The position numbers and the translations under genes were made by a program. Under the pieces are notes generated by a model. That model was not told where the DNA came from. It saw only the letters and a program-made list of their open reading frames with translations, and did no database searches. Positions 1-6,421 of a stretch of 6,492 bases of DNA are shown here, one piece after another (the first letter of the stretch is position 1; every line of letters starts with the position of its first letter). Source of the stretch: Eubacterium sp. (GTDB lineage: Bacteria; Bacillota; Clostridia; Lachnospirales; Lachnospiraceae). The stretch lies in NCBI GenBank assembly GCA_017616955.1, contig JAFZXD010000147.1, positions 1 through 6,492 on the forward strand, in the 5' to 3' direction.

Positions 1-590
1 CCGGTTACAAATCCCTCAGCCTCAAGAAGCGCCTGTTCCTGTTCTTCCTCAGCTTCTTTTTTGGCTTCATATTCGGACATATCTTTGGTAATAAGCTTAA
101 CTACTACATTTACATTCATTCCGAATCTGTTGAGAAATGTCTTCCTAAAGTATCTCTCTATCTCTTGTTTCTTTTCCTTAGCCATGGTGCCTTCCTGCAC
201 CTCCAGTATGAGCGAATCACTCTCGCTCTTCACCTTGGAATCCTTCACAAGCTTGTAATCAACGTAACTTACATCCCGAAGTTCATCGAGGAAGCTGTCA
301 CGATATATATCAGCCAGTTTTTTAACATCATACTGACCGGAAAGAAGAAATCTCTCTTTGATATAAACCTGAGCCTTGGTGTATTTTCCAAACACAAAAA
401 GGCGGACTGCATCTTCCGCCTGTTTTATCATCTCACGTGAGATAAGATGAGTAGATGTGATATCTATAAAAAGTTTCTCGGGACTCTTTACAAATGTAAT
501 GCCGGTCACTTCCACCTCATCCATATACATATCAAGTTTTTCTTCGAGAATAATCCCTTTGAATACCTCTTTAAAAACCTTATCTGCCAT
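1..590 (-). CDS. polC: DNA polymerase III subunit alpha, Gram-positive PolC type (N-terminal part only)
   Basis: The minus-strand frame from the ATG at 590 down to the window edge is open for 196 codons and continues outside, so only the start of a protein of usually about 1,400 residues is visible. PolC is the replicative DNA polymerase of Firmicutes, with built-in 3'-5' exonuclease. The visible part matches the PolC N-terminal region: it starts MADKVFKEVFKG, has a middle section typical of the N-domain, then a segment around residues 122-168 that aligns by eye with the B. subtilis region preceding the OB fold (RYFRKTFLNRFGMNVNV). A strongly acidic, Glu-rich stretch (about residues 170-190) follows, as linkers do in this family. 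The polymerase and exonuclease motifs lie outside. The gene starts 29 nt after the ispG stop. No good Shine-Dalgarno sequence is seen (only AGAG about 10 nt upstream), so initiation may be weak. The identification also rests on polC commonly following this gene cluster. Confidence 0.87.
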   Translation of the reverse strand, partial: MADKVFKEVFKGIILEEKLDMYMDEVEVTGITFVKSPEKLFIDITSTHLISREMIKQAEDAVRLFVFGKYTKAQVYIKERFLLSGQYDVKKLADIYRDSFLDELRDVSYVDYKLVKDSKVKSESDSLILEVQEGTMAKEKKQEIERYFRKTFLNRFGMNVNVVVKLITKDMSEYEAKKEAEEEQEQALLEAEGFVT

Positions 591-619
591 TTTACTGCTC
601 TATCTAAATACTATATTTT

Positions 620-1681
620 CTATTCTTTCCAAGCATCGAGCTCTTTCTTAAGTTCGCCCAAAAGAGCTTCCTGTGGAACCTTTCGCAGGATTTCGCCTTT
701 TTTGAAGACAAGACCAACTCCGTCTCCACCAGCTATACCAAGATCTGCTTCTCTTGCTTCTCCGGGACCGTTAACCGCACATCCCATAACCGCAACCTTG
801 ATATTCAGATGACTGTAATCAGCAATCAGTTTTTCAGTCTGATTAGCAAGTCCGATAAGATCGATATGTGTACGTCCGCATGTAGGACATGACACAAGTG
901 TTATTCCGTCATTTCTGAGACCAAGTGTCTTAAGCACAAGCTTAGCAGTCTTAACTTCTTCAACAGGATCTCCTGTAAGAGAAACTCTGATAGTATCTCC
1001 GATTCCCTGATTCAATATTATTCCAAGTCCAACCGATGACTTGATATTTCCACTCCAAAGAGTTCCCGACTCAGTTATTCCGACATGAAGCGGATAATTG
1101 GTTCTCTCTGCAATAAGCTGATGTGTCTTAACACTCATCAGAACATCCGAAGACTTGATACTGATTACAATGTTATCGTAATCCTGCTCTTCAATCATTC
1201 TAACCTTATCAAGAGCACTCTCAACTATTCCCTCTGCAGTTACTCCGTTATACTTATCTATAAACTGCTGTTCCAAAGAACCACTGTTAACGCCAACTCT
1301 GATCGGAATTCCTCTCTTCTTGGCAACATCAACAACAGCCTTTAGATTCTCTGCTGAACCAATATTTCCCGGATTAATTCTAATCTTATCCGCACCATGT
1401 TCCATGGCCATAATAGCAAGCTTGTACTGAAAATGAATATCTGCAACAAGAGGAACATGAGTTCTCTCCTTCAGCTTATCAAAAGCCGCAGCTGCAGCTT
1501 CCGTATTTGCAGTACACCTAACTATATCGCATCCCGCATCCTCAAGACGAAGAATCTGCTCCACAGTAGCATCTATATCAGAAGTCTCAGTATTCGTCAT
1601 CGACTGGATAGCGATACGATTCCCACCACCAATCTCAACATTTCCAATCTTAATTTTCTTTGTATTCTCTCTATACAACAT
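620..1681 (-). CDS. ispG: 4-hydroxy-3-methylbut-2-en-1-yl diphosphate synthase (flavodoxin/ferredoxin), IspG/GcpE
   Basis: IspG converts 2-C-methyl-erythritol 2,4-cyclodiphosphate to HMBPP, the next-to-last step of the MEP isoprenoid pathway, using a [4Fe-4S] cluster in the cytosol. From the start at 1681 the protein has 353 residues, normal for the bacterial single-chain form. The N-terminal TIM barrel carries IAIQSMTNTET near residue 23, ADIHFQ near 80 and RINPGNIG near 101. The C-terminal reductase-like domain carries the cluster ligands CPTC (C265, C268), then C301 and E308 in MGCAVNGPGEA. All key residues are present. An in-frame ATG at 1696 would add five residues (MRIVR). I prefer 1681 because TGAGG lies 9 nt before it, whereas the upstream ATG has only GGAG 13 nt away. 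The stop is TAG, 29 nt before polC. It is separated from rseP by the only long gap in the window, so it may have its own promoter or depend on read-through past the repeat element; I see no convincing promoter. Confidence 0.96.
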   Translation of the reverse strand: MLYRENTKKIKIGNVEIGGGNRIAIQSMTNTETSDIDATVEQILRLEDAGCDIVRCTANTEAAAAAFDKLKERTHVPLVADIHFQYKLAIMAMEHGADKIRINPGNIGSAENLKAVVDVAKKRGIPIRVGVNSGSLEQQFIDKYNGVTAEGIVESALDKVRMIEEQDYDNIVISIKSSDVLMSVKTHQLIAERTNYPLHVGITESGTLWSGNIKSSVGLGIILNQGIGDTIRVSLTGDPVEEVKTAKLVLKTLGLRNDGITLVSCPTCGRTHIDLIGLANQTEKLIADYSHLNIKVAVMGCAVNGPGEAREADLGIAGGDGVGLVFKKGEILRKVPQEALLGELKKELDAWKE

Positions 1682-1690
1682 TCTTACAAT

Positions 1691-1695
1691 CCTCA
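1691..1695 (-). promoter_or_regulatory. Ribosome binding site TGAGG that favours the inner ispG start
   Basis: The minus strand reads TGAGG, then nine bases, then the ATG at 1681. The same TGAGG overlaps the alternative ATG at 1696, whose own upstream GGAG is 13 nt away, which is farther than usual. This spacing is why the shorter IspG was chosen; it is a judgement, not proof. Confidence 0.5.
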
Positions 1696-1724
1696 TTTAA
1701 TATAGATTACTCCACAAAAGCTTA

Positions 1725-1751
1725 CTCGCTAAGACAAAATATGTCCGCGAG
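1725..1751 (-). promoter_or_regulatory. Small stem-loop in the ispG leader
   Basis: Plus-strand CTCGC (1725-1729) pairs with GCGAG (1747-1751), and inside it GACA (1733-1736) pairs with TGTC (1742-1745), leaving a 3/1 internal loop and a short A/T loop. The structure would lie about 29 nt before the ATG at 1696 or 44 nt before the preferred ATG at 1681 in the ispG transcript. On its downstream side the minus strand reads TAAGCTTTTGTGG, whose four-T run is too short and too far away for a good terminator. It could be a leader hairpin or a chance pairing; its GCGAG word is shared with the neighbouring element. Confidence 0.4.
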
Positions 1752-1821
1752 ACCCTCTCTTCTCCCCACTCTACTAAAGCGACGTGTGAAAGTATGTGTG
1801 TTCGACCATAAGGGTCGCGGC

Positions 1822-1865
1822 GCTTAACGATTCACGAGCACCTTTGTGCGAAGTGAGAGTTTAGC
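1822..1865. repeat. Inner hairpin of the inverted-repeat element
   Basis: GCAC (1838-1841) and GTGC (1846-1849) form a perfect 4-bp stem with a CTTT loop. CAC (1833-1835) with GTG (1853-1855), and the outer GCT-AAC (1822-1828, one mismatch) with GTT-AGC (1859-1865), extend it through small internal loops. The pairing is imperfect but continuous, consistent with one arm of a folded RNA or single-stranded DNA. Confidence 0.45.
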
Positions 1866-1881
1866 GAGCCAAGCTATGCGA

Positions 1882-1905
1882 GGCGGCCGTTCGGGAGATC
1901 CCGCC
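1882..1905. repeat. G+C-rich inner hairpin of the inverted-repeat element
   Basis: Two alternative pairings overlap here: GGCGG (1882-1886) with CCGCC (1901-1905), or the tighter CGGG-AGAT-CCCG hairpin (1892-1903). They exclude each other because both use 1901-1903. This would be the second arm inside the large stem. Confidence 0.45.
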
Positions 1906-1953
1906 ATGAGCGAGAGCGATGTCGAACACACATACTCTCACACTAGCATCCCT

Positions 1954-3024
1954 CTATCCGTGCAATACATTCCCCAAATCATTGAAGAACACGAATATCA
2001 TCAGCAGCATCAACAGTGCCACTCCAATTCCTGTCACTATCATTTCCTTATCCTGAGGAACCGGCTTTCCGGATATCGCCTCAATCAACAGGAACATGAT
2101 CTTACCACCGTCCAATGCAGGTATCGGAAGTAGGTTCATAACTCCGAGATTTGCACTGAGAAGAACCGCAAAGTTTATTACATTCAAAAGCACAACCAAA
2201 AACTGTGCCCAGGCTGTTTTTTCTTCAGTATTTTCTTTTGCTTCTTCGATTATATCATTCATGGTATTTCCGATACCAACCGGTCCCATGAGAGAATCCT
2301 TTGAAGCTTTTCCTGTGAAGAGCATTTTTACAGATGAAAGAGTTGCCTTTATCTGTAGTCTGACTTCCAATGCCGAATACTTAATCTCTTCTCCGATTCC
2401 GTTTGCAGCTCGTCCTAGACTGTAAAAACCAAAATAATAATTTCCGGTTTCCGGATCTTTTTTTCTCGTAAGAGATGTCACTTTCTCCTGTCCATCTCTT
2501 CGATATGTGATCTCTACCGGAGTCTCCGGATCATGTACCATAGCGTACAGCGATATCTCTCGATAGTTATATATCTTATTTCCATCCAGTGCAACTATCA
2601 CATCTCCGGCCTTAAATCCGGCTTCGCTCGCTGCACTATCCTCCATAACTTCACTAAGTACAGGAGGATCGATAGTATAGAAATGACTGATAACTACCGC
2701 AAAAAGAAATGCAAGAATGAAGTTAAATACCGGTCCCGCAAGAGACACAGAAAGTCTGGCTAATACCGACTTCTTATTGTAAGCATTCTTGTTATCGGAT
2801 TCATCATTCATTCCTTCCATAAGACAATATCCACCGATTGGCAACGCCCTAATGGAATAGTCGGTCTCGCCCCTCGTCCAAGTTGCGATGGAAGGCCCCA
2901 TTCCTATGGAAAACTCATTTACTTTTATTCCGTTCATTTTAGCGAATATGAAATGTCCGAATTCGTGGACAAATACAATAACACCGAATGTTATTATAAT
3001 CGCTATCAGATTTCCTATATCCAT
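1954..3024 (-). CDS. rseP: RIP metalloprotease, site-2 protease family (RseP/RasP)
   Basis: This is a zinc intramembrane protease that cuts transmembrane segments of substrates such as anti-sigma factors and leftover signal peptides. The 356-residue protein has the family layout. Membrane segment 1 holds the zinc motif HEFGH (residues 20-24, catalytic E21). The PIGGYCLMEG loop is at 62-71. A second hydrophobic stretch with GPVFNF is near 92-113. One PDZ domain spans about 118-185 (AGFKAGDVIVALDG). MGPVGI is at 246-251, a hydrophobic segment spans about 272-293, and NLLPIPALDGG at 297-307 supplies the third zinc ligand D305. A last membrane segment is at about 329-347. A single PDZ is typical of Gram-positive members. 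The start is supported by AAGGG six nt upstream; it lies 16 nt after the dxr stop. The stop is TAG, followed 10 nt later by the inverted-repeat element. The actual substrate cannot be told from this window. Confidence 0.95.
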   Translation of the reverse strand: MDIGNLIAIIITFGVIVFVHEFGHFIFAKMNGIKVNEFSIGMGPSIATWTRGETDYSIRALPIGGYCLMEGMNDESDNKNAYNKKSVLARLSVSLAGPVFNFILAFLFAVVISHFYTIDPPVLSEVMEDSAASEAGFKAGDVIVALDGNKIYNYREISLYAMVHDPETPVEITYRRDGQEKVTSLTRKKDPETGNYYFGFYSLGRAANGIGEEIKYSALEVRLQIKATLSSVKMLFTGKASKDSLMGPVGIGNTMNDIIEEAKENTEEKTAWAQFLVVLLNVINFAVLLSANLGVMNLLPIPALDGGKIMFLLIEAISGKPVPQDKEMIVTGIGVALLMLLMIFVFFNDLGNVLHG

Positions 3025-3040
3025 AACTTACCCTTATTAT

Positions 3041-4222
3041 TTAGCATCCATATTTTGATCTCAGAAGTTCATCTGTCCAGTCTCTTGCCGAGAGAACATC
3101 TTCCAACGACGCATTCTCTCTGAACAGTTTTCTGCTCATATGTTCTTCCATAGCATATTCTATCATCTCATATATTTCCAGGAATCTAATCTTTCCTGCG
3201 AGAAATGCAGCTACAGCATGTTCATTCGCCTCATTCATTACAGTCGGCATAGTTCCGCCCTGTCTGCTGGCTTTCTTCGCAAGAGGGATTCCTTGAAATG
3301 TATCAAAATCCGGTTTCTGAATCTTTATTCCCGTTATCTTTGTAAAATCCAGTCTTTCACCTGCAAGATATCTTCTCTCAGGATAGTAAAATGCATACTG
3401 GATCGGAAGCTTCATATCAGGAGTTCCAAGCTGAGCTATAACTGCTCCATCCATATATTCAACAGCAGAATGAATGATACTCTGTGGCTGGATCAAAACT
3501 TCTATATCATCCAGATCGGTATCAAAGAGCCAATGAGCCTCTATAACCTCAAGCCCCTTATTCACCATGCTGGCACTGTCTATCGTTATCTTTGGTCCCA
3601 TAGACCAGTTAGGATGAGCCAGAGCCTGTTCAACAGTTACATCTGCCAGTTCTTCTCTGGTTCTTCCTCTGAAAGGACCACCCGAAGCCGTAAGAAGAAT
3701 TCTTGAGATTGGGTTATCCATCTCTCCCTGAAGACCTCTTCTGTTACCCTGAAGGCTCTGGAATATAGCGCTGTGTTCACTGTCTACCGGAAGTATCTTT
3801 ACTCCTTTTTCCGCAGCAGCTTTCATAACAAGATGACCTGCAGTTACGAGCGTTTCTTTATTGGCAAGAGCTATATCCTTACCTGCTTCAATAGCAGCAA
3901 GAGTAGGTTCAACTCCTATCATTCCAACTATCGCTGTGAGAACCATATCAGCGCTCTCTGCTGTTGCAACCGCTTTTATTCCTTCCATACCGGACATGAC
4001 CTCGACATCCATATCCGCAAGTCTAACTCTAAGATCGTCGGCATCTTTTTCACTGCCCACAGAAATAAGGGATGGCTTAAATTCCCTTACCTGCTCTTCC
4101 AAGAGCTTAACATTTCTGCCGCAGGAAAGTGCCACCACCTTCAGATCATTATTCGTTCTTACTATATCGAGAGCCTGGGTTCCAATGGAACCCGTAGAGC
4201 CTATTATCGAAATATTCTTCAT
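3041..4222 (-). CDS. dxr: 1-deoxy-D-xylulose 5-phosphate reductoisomerase
   Basis: Dxr (IspC) rearranges and reduces DXP to 2-C-methyl-D-erythritol 4-phosphate with NADPH and a divalent metal; it is the committed MEP step and the fosmidomycin target. The 393-residue length is normal. Visible motifs are the NADPH-binding GSTGSIG (8-14), ALANKETLV (118-126), the metal ligands D147 and E149 in PVDSEHSAIFQ, the TASGGPFRGR loop (178-187), HPNWSMGPKITIDSAS (203-218), and NKGLEVIEAHWLF with N221, K222 and the third metal ligand E225. The C-terminal helical domain is complete and ends in YGC followed by TAA. The start lies 12 nt after cdsA, and its ribosome site AGAAGG overlaps the cdsA TAG, suggesting translational coupling. 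Together with ispG in the same cluster it links precursor supply to uppS. Confidence 0.97.
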   Translation of the reverse strand: MKNISIIGSTGSIGTQALDIVRTNNDLKVVALSCGRNVKLLEEQVREFKPSLISVGSEKDADDLRVRLADMDVEVMSGMEGIKAVATAESADMVLTAIVGMIGVEPTLAAIEAGKDIALANKETLVTAGHLVMKAAAEKGVKILPVDSEHSAIFQSLQGNRRGLQGEMDNPISRILLTASGGPFRGRTREELADVTVEQALAHPNWSMGPKITIDSASMVNKGLEVIEAHWLFDTDLDDIEVLIQPQSIIHSAVEYMDGAVIAQLGTPDMKLPIQYAFYYPERRYLAGERLDFTKITGIKIQKPDFDTFQGIPLAKKASRQGGTMPTVMNEANEHAVAAFLAGKIRFLEIYEMIEYAMEEHMSRKLFRENASLEDVLSARDWTDELLRSKYGC

Positions 4223-4234
4223 ATTGTTTGCCTT

Positions 4235-5059
4235 CTAGATCATGAATTCAATCAAATAATAAATAATCGGAGCTGTAAATATCATACTGTCAAATCTATC
4301 CAGTACACCTCCGTGTCCCGGAATAAGTTTTCCGTAATCTTTTACGTCGTTATTTCTCTTTATAGCTGACGCTGCAAGATCTCCTATAACTGCAGGAACT
4401 GCCCCCAACGAACAGATTATAAAAAGATATAACGGAAGGTTCTGAATATCCATCATACGGTCCTTTATAAACAATCCATAAAGAACACCAAGGATACCCG
4501 CTCCAACGATACCACCAACAAGTCCTTCTATACTCTTCTTCGGACTGAGAACCGGTGACATCTTATGCTTTCCGAAAAGCATTCCTGCGCAGTACGCCAG
4601 AGTGTCATTTCCCCAGGAGCAAATGAATACAAGGACTACAAATAATCCGCCGTTATCCATTTCCCTAATTCTGTATATATATGACAACATAACGCTTACA
4701 TAGAAGAATGACATAAATGCAGCCATAATCTCTTTATCGTGATACTCCGGGAATCTGATAACGTATATTGCAAGGATTACCAGAAGGTACGAAATCATCG
4801 TAGGCATAGCCATTCTCGAAACCTGGATACCCCACATTTTATGCTTGCTGAGTATAAGAATGATATAGTATAGAACCGTCCAGATATATGCAAATACAGC
4901 CGGTGATCTTTTTTCAATCTTATAAACCCTGCATAATTCAAAAACCCCGACAACAGAAAGCAGCATCATTGCCGCCCCTGTTACCGGTCCGCCTAACCAA
5001 AGCAGCACTACTGCGAGTGCCACTATTACTATTCCACTAATAAGTCTGGTTTTAAACAT
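4235..5059 (-). CDS. cdsA: Phosphatidate cytidylyltransferase (CDP-diglyceride synthase)
   Basis: CdsA is an integral membrane enzyme that makes CDP-diacylglycerol from phosphatidic acid and CTP, the branch point to phosphatidylglycerol and cardiolipin. The protein has 274 residues, close to the family norm, and is mostly hydrophobic with about seven or eight likely membrane segments. Diagnostic parts are CSWGNDTLAY (147-156), LSPKKSIEGLVGG (171-183), and the CDS signature at 231-257, starting SAIKRNNDVKDYGKLIPGHGG and ending LDRFDS, with the conserved metal-binding Asp residues. The start is fixed by GGTGGAG seven nt upstream, located inside the last codons of uppS; only 2 nt separate the uppS TAG from this ATG. 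Such tight coupling means that translation ending early in uppS might lower cdsA expression. Confidence 0.96.
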   Translation of the reverse strand: MFKTRLISGIVIVALAVVLLWLGGPVTGAAMMLLSVVGVFELCRVYKIEKRSPAVFAYIWTVLYYIILILSKHKMWGIQVSRMAMPTMISYLLVILAIYVIRFPEYHDKEIMAAFMSFFYVSVMLSYIYRIREMDNGGLFVVLVFICSWGNDTLAYCAGMLFGKHKMSPVLSPKKSIEGLVGGIVGAGILGVLYGLFIKDRMMDIQNLPLYLFIICSLGAVPAVIGDLAASAIKRNNDVKDYGKLIPGHGGVLDRFDSMIFTAPIIYYLIEFMI

Positions 5060-5061
5060 TC

Positions 5062-5772
5062 CTACACTCCACCGAATCTTCTATCTCTGCCGTTATAGTA
5101 GTCTATAGCTTTCTGAAGGTCTTCCTTTTTAAAGTCGGGCCACAAAGTATCGCAGAAATAAAACTCACTGTACGATATCTGCCATGGCAGGAAGTTGGAT
5201 GTTCTGATTTCTCCGCTCGTTCTTATCAGAAGATCGGGATCCGGTACTCCGGAAGTATCAAGTCTTGATGAGATGAAGTCCTCGGTTATATCCTCAAGAT
5301 TTATCTTACCTTCTTTATAATCTGCCGCAATGCCTGCAACAGCTCATGTTATCTCATCACGTCCACCATAATTCAGGGCAACTATAAAATGAAGTCCTGT
5401 ATTATTCTTAGTTGTTTCTTCCAGTTCATCTATAGCAGCTATGATATCCTTATCAAGTCTGTCTCTCTTTCCGATAATGCTTACACGCATGTTGTTCTTC
5501 ATAGACTTATCTATAGATTTCTTAAGAAATTCGCGGAGAATAGTCATAAGTCCTGTTACTTCCTCCACTGATCTCTTCCAATTTTCGGTTGAAAAAGCAT
5601 ATACCGTAAGATACTTTATTCCAAGGTCCCATGCATCCTCTATAATCTGTTCCAGATTATCTGCACCTACCTTGTGTCCGTAATTTCTCGGCATATGTCT
5701 TTTTTTAGCCCAGCGTCCGTTACCATCCAGAATGATAGCAACGTGCTGAGGAATCTTATATTCGTCGCTCAT
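5062..5772 (-). pseudogene. uppS: Undecaprenyl diphosphate synthase, interrupted by an in-frame TGA at codon 143
   Basis: UppS adds eight isopentenyl units to farnesyl diphosphate to give the C55 carrier lipid precursor for cell wall synthesis, and is normally essential. The gene spans 236 codons (including the TGA) plus a final TAG. Before the break: ILDGNGRWAKKR with catalytic D16, H33, FSTENW (60-65, N64) and ALNYGGRDEIT (132-142). Codon 143 is TGA (plus 5344-5346). The same frame then continues without any shift: DPDLLIRTSGEIRTSNF (178-194) and WQISYSEF (197-204), with R184, E188, R190, S192 and the Mg-binding E203 all kept, and ends RRFGG. A 142-residue product would lack these and should be inactive. 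Many relatives have Arg here, so CGA to TGA (one transition) is the simplest history. No frameshift and no good restart codon is seen. The ribosome site GAGG lies six nt upstream. It could be a sequence error, a real recent mutation, or readthrough; I lean to error or recent mutation. Confidence 0.93.
5067..5073 (-). promoter_or_regulatory. cdsA ribosome binding site within the uppS end
   Basis: Minus-strand GGTGGAG encodes the final Gly-Gly of UppS and lies seven nt before the cdsA ATG. The uppS stop falls between them, a typical arrangement for translational coupling. Confidence 0.7.
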
Positions 5773-5817
5773 TATAATCCTCGGATATTACAATATTTTA
5801 ATGCTGTGCGCAGTAAA

Positions 5818-6360
5818 CTAAACAGTTAAGATTTCGTTAGTCTTAGCATCTACCATCTTTTCGATTTCGCTGATGTATTTATCAGTAATCTTCTGAATGG
5901 TTTCTTCCTGATCTTTCTGCTCATCTTCAGAAATCTCACCGGCTTTGCTCTGCTTCTTTACTGCTTCGTTTGCATCACGTCTTACGTTACGAACTGCAAC
6001 CTTAGCATCTTCACCTTTTTTCTTGATGTCTTTTGCAAGTTCCTTACGTCTTTCCTCTGTAAGTTCAGGGAAGTTAAGGATTACGTTCTTTCCATCATTG
6101 TTAGGTGTGATTCCGAGATCTGATGCAAGAATAGCTTTCTCTATCTCTTTAACCATAGAAGGCTCCCATGGAGAGATCATAAGTGTTCTAGCTTCAGGAA
6201 CTGTGATATTGGCAACACCCTGCATACCTGTAGGTGTTCCGTAATATTCTACTGTAATTTTATCAAGAATATGAGGATTTGCACGTCCTGCTCTGATTGT
6301 TGAATACTCCGCGTTGAGCGAATCAATAGTCTTCTTCATTTTTTCTTCATAATCTGCCAT
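5818..6360 (-). CDS. frr: Ribosome recycling factor
   Basis: Frr works with EF-G and IF3 to split the post-termination ribosome and release mRNA and tRNA. The 180 residues fit the family (about 185). The long three-helix-bundle domain is visible at both ends: [21 protein letters not shown] (21-41) near the N-terminus, and [15 protein letters not shown] (121-135), containing the conserved Arg cluster, in the C-terminal helices. The middle segment [18 protein letters not shown] and [25 protein letters not shown] (52-105) is the small beta domain. It ends EILTV followed by TAG. A strong AGGAGG sits eight nt before the ATG. It follows pyrH by 61 nt and precedes uppS by 45 nt, the common pyrH-frr-uppS order. 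Confidence 0.98.
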   Translation of the reverse strand: MADYEEKMKKTIDSLNAEYSTIRAGRANPHILDKITVEYYGTPTGMQGVANITVPEARTLMISPWEPSMVKEIEKAILASDLGITPNNDGKNVILNFPELTEERRKELAKDIKKKGEDAKVAVRNVRRDANEAVKKQSKAGEISEDEQKDQEETIQKITDKYISEIEKMVDAKTNEILTV

Positions 6361-6368
6361 CTTTATAT

Positions 6369-6374
6369 CCTCCT
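6369..6374 (-). promoter_or_regulatory. Strong frr Shine-Dalgarno sequence AGGAGG
   Basis: A perfect AGGAGG on the minus strand, eight nt before the frr ATG, is the best ribosome site in the window and fixes the start; it fits the high demand for Frr. Confidence 0.85.
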
Positions 6375-6421
6375 GATACTTGTGTTGTTAATTAGTCTTT
6401 ATGATTAAATATTCTATATAT

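Larger units (their letters stand above)
1784..1943. repeat. About 160-bp inverted-repeat element (MITE/REP-like or structured RNA)
   Basis: The ends 1784-1806 and 1921-1943 are inverted copies over 23 bp with one mismatch (A1790 opposite C1937), ending GTGTGA/TCACAC outside and TTCGAC/GTCGAA inside. The 114-bp interior is much richer in G+C (66 of 110 bases in 1811-1920 by hand count) than the neighbouring genes at roughly 40%. It contains two further foldable parts (1822-1865 and 1882-1905) and repeated GCGA words at 1848, 1864, 1878, 1910 and 1916. As RNA it could form a long basal stem with a branched head. It starts 10 nt after the rseP stop. No transposase is encoded, no clear target-site duplication flanks it, and neither side has a T tract, so a simple intrinsic terminator is unlikely. 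Whether it is dispersed in the genome cannot be seen from one copy. Confidence 0.75.
1697..1953. other. Long non-coding gap between rseP and ispG
   Basis: This is the only stretch over 100 nt without a gene. I see no credible coding sequence on either strand; the plus-strand frame that crosses it runs into antisense rseP and has no ribosome site. It holds, in order on the plus strand: a small hairpin (1725-1751), a run of 15 pyrimidines (1753-1767; purine-rich GGGGAGAAGAGAGGG in the transcribed sense), and a large inverted-repeat element (1784-1943). No clear sigma-A promoter and no hairpin followed by a proper U tract was found. Confidence 0.8.

Noticed and set aside
1784..1943. The large inverted repeat as a Rho-independent terminator for rseP
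   Set aside because: The loop of more than 110 nt is far too long and no T-rich tract follows the stem on either strand.
1846..2133. Plus-strand open frame of 95 codons beginning inside the inverted-repeat element
   Set aside because: It runs antisense into the strongly supported rseP, has no ribosome site, and its product has no recognisable pattern; it is a chance frame.
3140..4369. Long plus-strand open frames opposite dxr and cdsA (up to 198 codons)
   Set aside because: They are antisense shadows of clearly conserved genes, with low-complexity Ser/Tyr/Ile-rich products and no supporting start signals.
5335..5346. A restart of translation at the ATGA overlapping the uppS TGA
   Set aside because: The ATG of that overlap is in a different frame and meets a stop after ten codons, so it cannot make the C-terminal half of UppS.
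5773..5817. Small hairpin-like words (ATATT/AATAT and CTG/CAG) between frr and uppS
   Set aside because: The stems are only 3-5 bp in A+T-rich DNA and expected by chance; no T tract follows.
6361..6421. A promoter in the A+T-rich gap between pyrH and frr
   Set aside because: Several TATA-like words occur, but no -35/-10 pair with good spacing could be defended by eye.
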